DNA of 64,000 bases from Erigeron canadensis. Lineage: Eukaryota > Streptophyta > Magnoliopsida > Asterales > Asteraceae. Both the position numbers and the translations under genes were made by a program. Below, piece after piece: positions 23,860 to 33,683 of this stretch (position 1 is the first letter of the stretch; every line of letters begins with the position of its first letter). The stretch is from the NCBI RefSeq assembly GCF_010389155.1, contig NC_057769.1, positions 32,597,548-32,661,547 on the forward strand, written 5' to 3'. The notes below the pieces were generated by a model, which saw nothing but the letters and a program-made list of their open reading frames with translations, did no database searches and was not told the DNA's origin.

Positions 23860-24165
23860 TTTGTTGAAATTTGTAAGTCTTGCGGTCGCTAAGATTGATC
23901 TCCTGTGAAAAGGGTACGGAAGACCAAGATGCTTTTAGTAAGCTCAGTTCCCCTGTTACACATTTGGTCCTTTTACTCACAATTTCCTTTCAGTTCAACC
24001 CCTTAAGTTACAATAAACTCATACACGGACCACGGTTGTAAAACTGTTTTTTACACATTTTTAAGGATCTAAAGGTATTCATGAAGAAAAAAGTGAGTAT
24101 GTAGTTGTTAGACTTTTAAATAGGGGTAGAAATTCTTACATATTAATTTTTTAATATATAAATAT

Positions 24166-24836
24166 AGGGGATCAATAAGGAACAAGCAATCAAAATGGAA
24201 CAACAGGATCAATCTAAATCGTGGATCAGGAGATCGGATGGAAAGAAAAGATGCGTTTACGGCGATATTTCCGGCCATCTTTATCGGATCTAATCACCAC
24301 TAATCATTTCTGGTGACATCTACGATCATCTTCATCTTCGGCGGTAGCGATGGCGGCGACATTTCCGGCAATCATCAGTTTCGATTTCCAGTGGATATGG
24401 TAGGGGTGTTTCCCTCATTCGTTCTAAAGTGTTTATCACCCATCGCATATGGGAATCGTATGGATTTGATGGGCGGAGATCCAAGAGACTATGGCGGTTT
24501 GATACGGTACGGGCGTAACCCTTGCTGTCGGTGTCGTAGTTGGGGTGGTCGGAGATGATGGTGGTGGCGGTGGTTGTCTCGCCGGAGAGAGGTGATCAAG
24601 TGAGAACCAAAAGAATGGTGAGAACCGTGAGAACCACTAAAAAAACATCTTTAAGGGCTAAGCCAGTACCGTATCAAACCGTTACCATCTCGTGGATCGT
24701 CGCCCATCAAATTCATATCATTCCCATATGCGTCCGATGACAACCCCTTTAGAACGGATGAGGGCAACACCCGTACTTTATCCATATGTTTTCAACATGT
24801 ACCCCATATGATTTTTCAAAAAAAAAACAAATAATT
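24166..24836. mobile_element. Foldback element with GC-rich arms
   Basis: A segment with GGATTTGATGGGCGGAGAT and GGTTTGATACGGTACGGG (24460-24520) recurs as its reverse complement at 24670-24710 (CCGTATCAAACCG, then TCGCCCATCAAATTC). The same core is present in the element at 26833-27350. Small GC-rich frames inside are by-products of the arms. Confidence 0.5.
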
Positions 24837-24853
24837 TAATATATATATATATA

Positions 24854-25063
24854 TTGGTTATTGTAAAATAAATGTTAAAGTAAAACAAATAAGACAAAAT
24901 TTTGGCCCTTATATCATGATAAAGTTGGTGCATGAAGATTCACGAAACACAAATATATATTGATGCACGATGATTTTCATGATGCACGTTGATTTTCAGT
25001 GAAAATAAATCTATTGTTTTATTTGTTTTACGTTAATACTTGTTTTATTTTACTTAAAACCAA
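24854..25063. mobile_element. MITE family A, copy in a (TA)n tract
   Basis: It is flanked on both sides by (TA)n (24840-24853 and 25064-25081). Ends TTGGTTATTGTAAAATAAA and TTTATTTTACTTAAAACCAA are inverted repeats. The interior has TGATGCACGATGATTTTCAT. It is the most complete of four copies in the window. Confidence 0.75.
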
Positions 25064-25082
25064 TATATATATATATATATAT

Positions 25083-25254
25083 GGGGGAAGTGAATATGAG
25101 GTTGTTAGGCACCTAAGTTGGGTGAAAAACCCGTCACATACCTTTTTTTAAACCATAAAAATCATGGGGCCAAGCATTTTTTCAAAATATAAAATATTGG
25201 TATGTGAGGGTTTTTTCACCCAAGTTGGTTGCATAACAGCCCCATACTCACTTT

Positions 25255-25255
<1 letters not shown>
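25083..25255. mobile_element. Small foldback element between (TA)n and (CT)n tracts
   Basis: The left arm (GAAGTGAATATGAGG, then AAGTTGGGTGAAAAACC and CACATACC) is mirrored on the right (GGTATGTGAGG, TTTTCACCCAAGTTGG, CATACTCACTT). The arms are about 58 bases. Confidence 0.7.
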
Positions 25256-25300
<45 letters not shown>

Positions 25301-25716
25301 GAAGGATCATCAAATGAGAACTAAATTAAAATAAGAACACTTAAAAACATCATTTTGATGCATTAGAAGTCCATAAAACTAACATAGTGTATAACTAATT
25401 ATCATTATTTAAGTGTTTAACAACATATTGGCATGTCAAAATCAAGAAAATCATGCTTTTTTTTGTGCATCCATCTTGGATTATGCATATTCTTCAAAAT
25501 GATGCATCCATCTTGGATGTATATTCTTCAAAATGATGCATCCAACAAAAAACTTGATTTTTTCGATTTTGACAGCTCAATGTGTTGTTAAACACTTAAA
25601 TAATAATAATTAGTTCTGGACTATGTTAGTTTTATGAACTTTTAATGCATCAAAATAATGTTTTTAAGTGTTCTCACCGTTTTTATTTTAAAAGTGTTCT
25701 CACCGGAGTGTTACCC
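25301..25716. mobile_element. Foldback element flanked by (TA)n tracts
   Basis: The arms span about 190 bases each, with ACACTTAAAAACATCATTTT on the left and AATAATGTTTTTAAGTGTTC on the right. Inside are short direct repeats of GATGCATCCATCTTGGAT. (TA)n tracts lie immediately outside both ends. Confidence 0.75.
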
Positions 25717-25730
25717 TATATATATATATA

Positions 25731-26815
25731 GTCAAAAGATAAAATGAGAACTACTAAATTGTCGAGAACCGTGAGAACTAATATTTAATTAAAAGCGCTA
25801 AAGATAATATGGTAATTTCATAAATACAATTTAAATAACTATCAATTTAAAAGGAAATGCCCGTAATGATCTCATACGGTTACTAATTTATTGCATGGTG
25901 GTTGTCTTCCGTGTTTTCTTCTTTAATTAATTAAACTGTTTTTATTTGCATAATTGTATCTATAATAAAGATCATGATGTTTAACATACAATTCTAAAGT
26001 GTGGCATAATAATTCTTTTAGAGTGATAATTAATTTGTAATCTATTATGTAAATGAATATTTTCAGCTTTGTGTTTCTTGATTATTATAAGATATATGTT
26101 TAGTGATAATTATATATGATTGTTTCTTTAACCACTTGTAAACTATGTTTATACAAAAATATCTACACATGTGGAAATAGGGATATTCACATGTGTACCA
26201 TCCAAAAACTTTATAATTTTCAAAATTTGACGGACAGATGTGTACAGTGAATCACACATTTGTACTACACAAACATAAATGCTATAATTGACAAATAAAT
26301 GTGTACACCGAATCACACATACGTACATATTCTATTATCACATATGAAATATACAAACACAAGTGTATACAGACAAAAAACACATGTGTACAGCTGAAAA
26401 GTCACATATGAACACAAGTATGAATCCTTGGTATACTAACATAGGATTCAATTTAGTTTTGATTAATAGATCTGGCATAATAGTTAGATTAAATATATGT
26501 CTCCTAAATTTGTCATAATAGTTAGATTGAAATATTTGACTTGGTTAATAAAGTTCACTACTTCAAAAAAGGAAAAAAAGTAGATGACTTAATTTGTTTT
26601 TCCGTAAAAATCGATCCATTAGCTTCGTCTGTTTCCGTTAGTTTCTAATGTTCCAATTATGCCCTTATCAGTTTTTAATCATTTATAAATTAATTTTTAT
26701 TCACAATAGTTATAGAAATATCATCATGTCATTTAAACCCTTGATCTCTTTAATCCAATGAACGTGATTAGTTCTCGTAATTTTTAACAATTTTTTAGTT
26801 CTCGTAATATCTTCA
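25731..26815. mobile_element. Inverted-repeat element flanked by (TA)n, with ACACATGTGTAC motifs
   Basis: The left end (AGATAAAATGAGAACTACT, then GAGAACCGTGAGAACTAAT) resembles the reverse complement of the right end (ATTAGTTCTCGTAAT, then TTTTAGTTCTCGTAATATC). (TA)n tracts lie on both sides. At 26150-26420 there are several CACATGTGTAC and GAATCACACAT motifs. No gene. Confidence 0.5.
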
Positions 26816-26832
26816 CTATATATATATATATA

Positions 26833-27350
26833 TGGCAAAGATAATTAGAGTACAAGCAATCCAAAAAGTACAAGGGGATATCTTCTTCCTCCTTATTCCT
26901 TCTTCTCCGACGAGACTGCCGCCGCCAACCACCACCTCCTTCTTCTCCGGCGAGACAACCACCACTACCACCATCATCTCCGACCACCCCAACCTCAACG
27001 CCAACGCCGTCAGCAAGGGCTTCGCCCGTACTGTATCAAACCGCCACAATCTCTTGGATCGCCGCCCATCAAATCCATATGATTCCCGTATGCATCCCAT
27101 GACAACCAGTTTAGAACGGATGAGGGCAACGCCCGTACCGTATCCTCCCGAAAACAAACCTATTCTCGCCGGAAAAGTCATCGAAGATGTCGCTGGAGGT
27201 GGTGGCGGTTGTCGTCTCGCCGAAGAAGAAGGAAGAAGGGGGAGGTGTGACGGTTGCCGGAGAAGAAGGTGGTGGGTGGCAGCGGCAGTCTCGCCGGAGA
27301 AGAAAGAGGGAGGAAGAATATCCAACGGTGCCTTGTACTTTTTGGTACTC
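26833..27350. mobile_element. Foldback element with GC-rich arms, copy 2
   Basis: The left end (AATTAGAGTACAAGC, then AAAAGTACAAGG) is mirrored at the right (CCTTGTACTTTTTGGTACTC). The arms continue with CGCCGGAGA and CCACCACC tracts. The interior shares CGTACCGTATC and CGCCCATCAAATCCATATGA with 24166-24836. Frames of up to 173 codons on both strands come from the low-complexity arms and have no recognisable domain. Confidence 0.6.
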
Positions 27351-27703
27351 TAAATAACCCATTTTTTGTAAGAACCTTGAGAACTCTTAAAGTATGTATT
27401 GGATCACAAGTTTTTTTTTTATTCACATGTGAAACGTTATAAAAGTATATGTTGTAAAAGAAAATTGTTTCCAAAACCTTATATATATAGTCGTTTGTTT
27501 ACATGTGAATGAAAACGTGAAAATCTTCATTCACAAGTTCACAAAAGACTATTTCGAAGGTTTTTAAAAAAAGTTTCTTCTACAACATACTTTTTATATC
27601 ATTTCACATGTGAATGGACAAAAAAAAACATGTGATCCAATATATAATTTGAGAGTTCTCAAGATTCTTAAAAAAAATAGTTCTCAAAATAAGGAAGTAT
27701 ATA
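27351..27703. mobile_element. Foldback element ending at a (TA)n tract
   Basis: The left arm (AAGAACCTTGAGAACTC, then TATTGGATCACA and TTCACATGTGAA) is mirrored on the right (TTCACATGTGAATGG, TGTGATCCAATA, GAGTTCTCAAGATTCTT). A (TA)n tract follows at 27700. Confidence 0.7.
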
Positions 27704-28059
27704 TATATATATATGAGTTTTGTTAAAAGATAATAATAAAAAAAAAGTTTAGAATTAAAAAACAACGCCAAATAAGGGTTCCATTGTGCTGATAAAACAA
27801 CGATATATAAAGATTTTTATATTTTTAAAGTTTAAAATTAAAATCCTCAATGTTGTTTGTATTTTTAAAGATACCATTGTGCTGATAAATATAAAATACT
27901 GATAAATTGTTTGTCTGATATGACACAAAATTTGAAAGTATTATATATTTACTTATAAATGAATTTAATTTTGTGAATAATTTTAACTAGAGAAAATTAT
28001 GTCAGTTGCTAATTTTCATTTTAATTGTATCAAAATAGCAAGTTTTTTTTTATTTTATC

Positions 28060-28330
28060 ACAAAATACCCAAACAATCGCGATATCCTACAAGAATCGCA
28101 ATGAGAAACCCAAGAACCGCAATGGAAGAATCGCAATAATTGAATAAATCGCAATGCGATCATGCAAGATGTAATGAGAAGCTGATAATCGCAATAATCG
28201 AGATCGCAATGCGATTCTTCGGTTATTGTGATTCAGTAAAAAAAACTTTTTTTTTACGATTTTGCGTTTTTTATTGCGATTTTATAAAGAAAAAAAAACT
28301 TTACGCGATTTTATCCATAAAAAAATACGA
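28060..28330. repeat. Cluster of ATCGCAAT motifs
   Basis: ATCGCAAT or its close variants occur about ten times in 270 bases, several in the palindromic form ATCGCAATGCGAT (28148, 28205), with the reverse complement ATTGCGATTTT on the right. It looks like the core of a degraded inverted-repeat element. Confidence 0.5.
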
Positions 28331-28589
28331 GATTTTTTAAACATGCAGCTACAAAAAGTAACTAATATATCACCTTCATTTGTATCGAAACGAAATTGGC
28401 TATTGACGTATTTTTCTTTTACCCAACCTAGGGTAATAAGACTACTTCCAATATCTACAAAAGATGAGCCCTACAATCTTATTATGCATGAGAATCAAAC
28501 GCTCAACCTCTATCCCACTTCATCCATCCTAGATCCCGTCCTTTTATTATAGAAATCAATCAAATCATAGCTTATAGCTCGTTGTATTT

Positions 28590-28800
28590 TTTATTTTATT
28601 TTATTTTTTTTGAACGGTAAATTTGGACTCAGCAGGATGCCTCTTCATATACCTAACTCTAATTTCAGAGGAAACCCATACTAAGAAAACTCATGTCTCC
28701 GTTCATAGGAGCATTTTGCTTACATCAGGATTTGAACCCAAAATCTCTTGATAACTCGTTGAATTACTTTCCACTTGTAGAAATTGACCCACTATCAAAA
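28590..28800 (-). mobile_element. Probable SINE fragment
   Basis: The minus strand carries a B-box-like GGGTTCAAATCCTGATG near 28735 and runs into an A-rich tail (AAAAAAAATAAAATAAAATA) at 28588-28612. No target-site duplication was found and the 5' limit is uncertain. Confidence 0.4.
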
Positions 28801-29064
28801 GATTCCTCTGTTGGGAAATCATTCTTTTTGGTATCAATAATACATCATTTCTTCTTATGTACAACTAGATACAATAGAATAAAACCTCACGATCATATAA
28901 AATCTGACAACTCTACCTTTTACTTTTTTTGGATAATATATAAATGGAAATTTGAAAGCGAAAAGATGATAAATTATGTAGAGGTGTAATTTCCCGATGT
29001 GTCAAAACGGACCGTCATGGGAAATCGATGATTTCTTTATGTCTTTTAAAACTAGGTCGTAAAA

Positions 29065-29725
29065 GAGCCAAATAACTCGTATGCTACCCGACTTACCTCA
29101 TTAAAAGCTTAAAATCAGCTGAGTTTAACCAAGTTCGAGCTTAATATGGAGTTCGTCTAATATATTAGTTTAAGCTCAAGCTTCGACCACCAAATTTGAA
29201 TAAGCTCACAAGCCTAAGCATTTTATGTGATGCATAAAAGATATAAATTGTATATATATTAGTAATTTTGTGTTTGTATATTGTTACTTTTGTAATTAAC
29301 GTAGCTCAAAATTTGAGACTTCGATGTATAACTAATATCCGGTTTTCAATAAATATAAAAATATATATATATAGTGATATATAAAAATGAATAATGATAT
29401 ATCAACCTAATAAATTAACCTAATAATCAACCTAATGCATTTATCACTTAATACGTGGAATCTTGTTAGTACCTAATGCATTTATCACCTATTAAACCAA
29501 CCTTTGATTATGTTAAATGTCATCATGATGTTATTAGGTTGATCATTAAATTGATTAATCATTTTCCTATAAAAATCAAACATTTTAATACAAAATGTAC
29601 TATATTTCATAGACGAGCCAAACTCGAGTCAAGCTCTACAAGAAAACTAGAACTGAGCCAAATTTGAACTCGAACTCAATCTCATCAAGTTAAACAAGCC
29701 AAACTCGAACATAACTAAACTTGAC
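29065..29725. mobile_element. Probable degraded non-autonomous element with CAAGTTCGAGCT-type ends
   Basis: CCAAGTTCGAGCTTAATATG and TTTAAGCTCAAGCTTCGACC near the left face ACTCGAGTCAAGCTC and GCCAAACTCGAAC on the right, giving a weak inverted arrangement. Limits are approximate and no target-site duplication was identified. Confidence 0.3.
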
Positions 29726-29954
29726 AACGTGAAATTTGGTTGTTTTGTCTTAGTGCTAGTGTTCTAGTAGGCTGAAATCATATAGCGTATAGAGCGGACT
29801 TTAATCTCGCTTGACTATAGAAAAAGTTGCACAACATATGCAAATAATGGGCATCGTGAAATTTCTGGTTTTCCACACAGCAATGAGCAATATTAATGCG
29901 TTTCGAACTTAATTTAGCTTTTATGTAGATAAAAAACATAGATGCACTTGTTTT

Positions 29955-30110
29955 TGTTTTTTTTTTTCCGATAGGTAGGAATTACTCGTGAATATCGAGA
30001 GTTTTAGATTACATTGTTTTAACTGAGTCCACGGTAGAAAGTTCACTCGCCGAATAAATCCTTAATTTAAGCCACTCGATAAGAAACTCCTATCGCTATC
30101 ACAGATATTT
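29955..30110 (-). mobile_element. Diverged third copy of the 6974-7231 SINE family, 3' part
   Basis: A T-run (A-tail on the minus strand) is followed by ACATTGTTTTAACTGAGTCC and ACGGTAGAAAG, matching ACGTTGTCTTAACTGGGTCC and ACGCTAGAGTG of copy 1. The tRNA-like head is not recognisable. Confidence 0.5.
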
Positions 30111-30786
30111 GGAGGGAAAAAAATCACAAAAAACTAACTATAAGTGTAAATTAAATACATGTGGCCCACCATAAATGTACATAATACGGAGTAATTCGCA
30201 AATGGGAAACAAAATTCACTCAAATCAGTAATTAACTTATCAAAGATGTTGACCTCTAAAAATACCAACGGCTAATAATTAACTAAGACAGATCGGGCAG
30301 CTTCCACGAATATATATGAGAATTGATATTCGTGTCATTATTTTTAATTCATTTATCAAAATGTAGAAATGATACAAGAAATTATACAAATGAATGATGA
30401 ATAAGCGTGATAACTTCATGTAATTAAGGTACTAGCATGATTTTAGTACCAACTCCCATATAAGCATACAAGAAATAACTTAAGGGGTAAAATTGAGATA
30501 ATCTTAACCATTATATTAAAAGCAAGGGTCAAAATTTAAAAATGATAATTAAATCTTGACCATTGATTTTAATTCAATAGTCATAACCGTTAACTTTACC
30601 CCTAACTTGAGAATCCCCTCTAATCTTCTTCTCAAATATATCCATTGCTAGAAACTCCAACTTGTGCAAGTAGTTACACTAATTATACAAGTATCGTCAA
30701 TCCCATTACAATGGGCTGGTCATAGGATTTCCTCGAAAATGTTTTTTTATGTGGAGATTTGAGTTCGAATGTCGTGATATTTATAA

Positions 30787-31651
30787 CTAGTATTTTAACC
30801 CTGGGCGTTGCTCCGGGACAGATAACGATACGTAAAACGTACAAAGGAAAGAAACATGAAACTTTTGTGGCTGAAGTTGAAATGGTTAAAGTTATGTGGT
30901 AAAAAGTTAAGAATATGAAACTCTGTTGACAAAAGTTAAAAATCCAAAAGTTATGTAATGAAAAGTAAGAAAAATGAAACTTTCTTGTCGAAAATTAAAA
31001 AAAGAAAAGCATAAAAAGCAACGAAAAGACAACTTTCGTGTAAAACATAAAGTTTTATGGTAAAAAGTAAAGAAAACGAAACTTTGGTGGCTGAACTTGA
31101 TAAACTTAAAGTTATGTGTTAAAAAGTTAAGATGAAATTTCGTTGACAAAAGTTATGTGGTAAAAAGTAAAGAAAATGAAAGTTTCGTGTCGAAAGTTAG
31201 AAAAAGGGAATTATAAAAAGTAACAAAAACAAAATTTTCGTGCAAAAAGTGAAAAAGATAAAAGTATACAAAGTAAATAAAATACAACTTTCGTGCGAAA
31301 AGTAAAAGAAATGAAAGTGATGTTGTAAAAAGTAAAAGGGCAAATACTTTAGTAATTTTATGTGATAAAAATTAAAGAGAATGAAACTTTCGTGGGAAAA
31401 GTTAGAAAAACGAAAGTTTAAAAACTAAACAAAACATAACCTTTGTGCCAAAAGTAAAATTAATTAAACTATGTAACAAAAAGTAAGAATATGAAAATTT
31501 GTTGACAAAAGATAAAAATAAAAAGTTATGTGTGAAAAGTAAAGAAATAAAATGTTCGTGTCAAAAGTAAAAAAAAAAAAAAAAAAAAAACCCTGCTAGC
31601 CTGGTTCATTATTCATCAGCCCATTCGCCTTAATAAGGTATATAATAGTGA
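30787..31651 (-). mobile_element. Helitron-like element carrying a degenerate repeat array
   Basis: On the minus strand the left end reads CCCGGAGCAACGCCCAGGG, eight bases, then CTAG followed by T, which is the hairpin plus CTRR arrangement of a Helitron 3' terminus. The 5' end is uncertain; a TC start at 31651 (TCACTATTATATACC) is one candidate but its flank is T rather than A. No helicase frame is present, so it would be non-autonomous. Confidence 0.5.
30840..31590. repeat. Degenerate tandem array of AAAGTTATGTGGTAAAAAGT-type units
   Basis: Units with TTATGTGGTAAAAAGT, GAAACTTTCGTGTCGAAAG and AAAACGAAAGT recur with irregular spacing over 750 bases and end in a run of A. One strand is strongly purine-biased. 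Confidence 0.7.
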
Positions 31652-32685
31652 ATTGCTAACTTAAAATCTACAAACCGATATAAAATAAAGTACTACAAGC
31701 ATAAAATTTATTAATATTTACATACTTGTTTTGTTAATGGCAACCTTAAAGTAAATATACGTTTAACTATTAACGACTGTTAGAACTATGCGATGGGCTT
31801 GCAGTTCAATATATTACTTTTTAAACAAGTTTTATCAAAAATTTTAAGAATTATTCAAGACGTTGAATATCTTATAAGATCAACATTATATCATGAAGTT
31901 CGAGCCAATAAGTTACGATGACCATGATGTAGTGCAGTGTGTGTAGAGTGTAGTAGCGCCGAAAAATATATATCTTTAAAAGGGACTTATATTCTTACTT
32001 CATTGGTATTGTTTATTTTACTTTTTACTCGTTAAGCTTCAAGTTAACTTATTGTTGAAACACAGCAATAAACATATATGATTTTACTAATAAAGTTCAT
32101 ATTAGTTGGCTTTAATATATATAAAAAAATTATATTTTTTATTGTTAAATCTAAAACAAAAGTTTTTTTTTTAATATGTAAGATATAGTTTTTTTATAGT
32201 AAAATCAAATAGGATATATTAAGTAGTTGTATACTTATTCAAAAATTTTAAGGGTGAGCTTTTAACAGTGATGGCTTAAGGTTTTTTGAGGCCTCAAACG
32301 GTATCAATTTTTGAGGCCTAATTCATTACCATATAAATTAGAGTAAAAGAGAAAAGCAAAAAAAAAAAAACTCGATTTTTATTATAAACTACTAATAATA
32401 AAAAAGATATGGATGTTGATACCAAAACCAATAAGGGCGTTACTATAATGTGAATTATATATCGTAATTGGTCCAAATTAAATCCAAACATTTAGTCGAA
32501 TATACAAAATATTGAGGCCTCAAAAATTTGGGGGCCTAAAACGACCGCCCAGTTCATAGTACTGTTGAGTCACCTCTGGCTTTTAATATAGAAGGTATAA
32601 ACTTGTTTATGCATGTTAAATGCAACCCTAAGAGTTGCGTTTAACATTTTTCTATCAAATATATATTTTATAGTTTTAGCTTTCT

Positions 32686-32982
32686 TTTTTTAAAAAGATG
32701 TGGATTAATTGCAATGGAGGGTCTAGCATACGTTATTTTAACCGGGTCTGTGCTAGAGAGTCTCTCACCTCCAATACCTACTGGGAGGAGAAACCTCAGC
32801 TAATTAAACTGTCTGAAGACACGATATTTAATTGTGATAAAGTTATAATTCCTCTGGAGGATTCAAACATGTTTCACTGGAGGATTTTATTTGTGAAATT
32901 CTTGAAATGTCATTTTTTTTTTTTAAACTCGAGACCCCCGACATATAAAACTGATATTTAACCATTTAGCTATAATGTGAAA
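32686..32982 (-). mobile_element. tRNA-derived SINE, copy 2, with 17-base target-site duplication
   Basis: It is flanked by TATAGTTTTAGCTTTCT (32669-32685) and TATAGTTTTAACTTTCT (32983-32999), 16 of 17 identical. The minus strand has a TAGCTAAATGGTTA A-box and GGTCTCGAGTTT B-box. It shares CTAATTAAACTG, GTCTAGCATACGTT and TTTTAACCGGGTC with copy 1. The body is 297 bases and has an internal A-run absent from copy 1. Confidence 0.8.
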
Positions 32983-33683
32983 TATAGTTTTAACTTTCTA
33001 ACCGTAAAAATATATTTCAAACAATCAGTTGCTTGCCAACTATATATTGTTACCAAACTTATCAATGTTGTTGTAAATTCAATTCCCATGACACATGATG
33101 GTTAGAAAAGAATAAATTCTTTATTCAATAATTAAATCTACCGTTATTTTGTAAACGTATATATATCTACCTATCCAAAACAGTGGGTTTCCATTTCATT
33201 TAATTACTTCAATTTATCCCGAACAAAATATCTAAACACACTCGTGGCAAATCACTATTTTACATACAATTAAAAAATGAAAGAAAAAAAAAAAAAGACA
33301 CCGCCAACTTATTATAGAAAGAAACAGTGGTCGCAACATCGAAACAACTACTCGTATTATGTTAGTTTCTCTTTCTCTCTCTAGACTTTGCGCAAATAAT
33401 CGTTATCTTTTTTCTCATATAATTTCCGCCCCCGGTTTTGCCATGCTTCCATATAATCTCTCCATTGTTTCTTTAAATTTTCCATCATATCACCAGACCC
33501 ATTTTATCCAAAAAACACACATCGATCCTATACGCCTGTCTCATCATCTATACTACTTTTTATACATATATCATAACAATATAATTATAAGCTATATAAT
33601 TAGTTAAATAGATAGTTATTTGTGTGTGATCATCATCATATATATATTGGATCTGATCAGAATTGAAGTTAAAGACATATCAG

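Larger units (their letters stand above)
23860..33683. other. Large transposon-rich gene desert
   Basis: About 9.8 kb between the p23 and cysteine-oxidase promoters has no recognisable host gene. 24166-27703 is a string of foldback elements and 28590-32982 holds SINEs, a Helitron-like array and degenerate repeats, listed separately. Leftover stretches (27704-28050, 31660-32260, 33000-33680) are AT-rich with nothing identifiable. Confidence 0.6.

Noticed and set aside
26816..27353. Frames of 169-173 codons on both strands
   Set aside because: They fall on the GC-rich arms of a foldback element, are low in complexity, and are mirror images of each other.
28060..28330. ATCGCAAT repeats as a CRISPR-like array
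   Set aside because: Spacing is irregular, there are no unique spacers of constant length, and the context is a plant genome.
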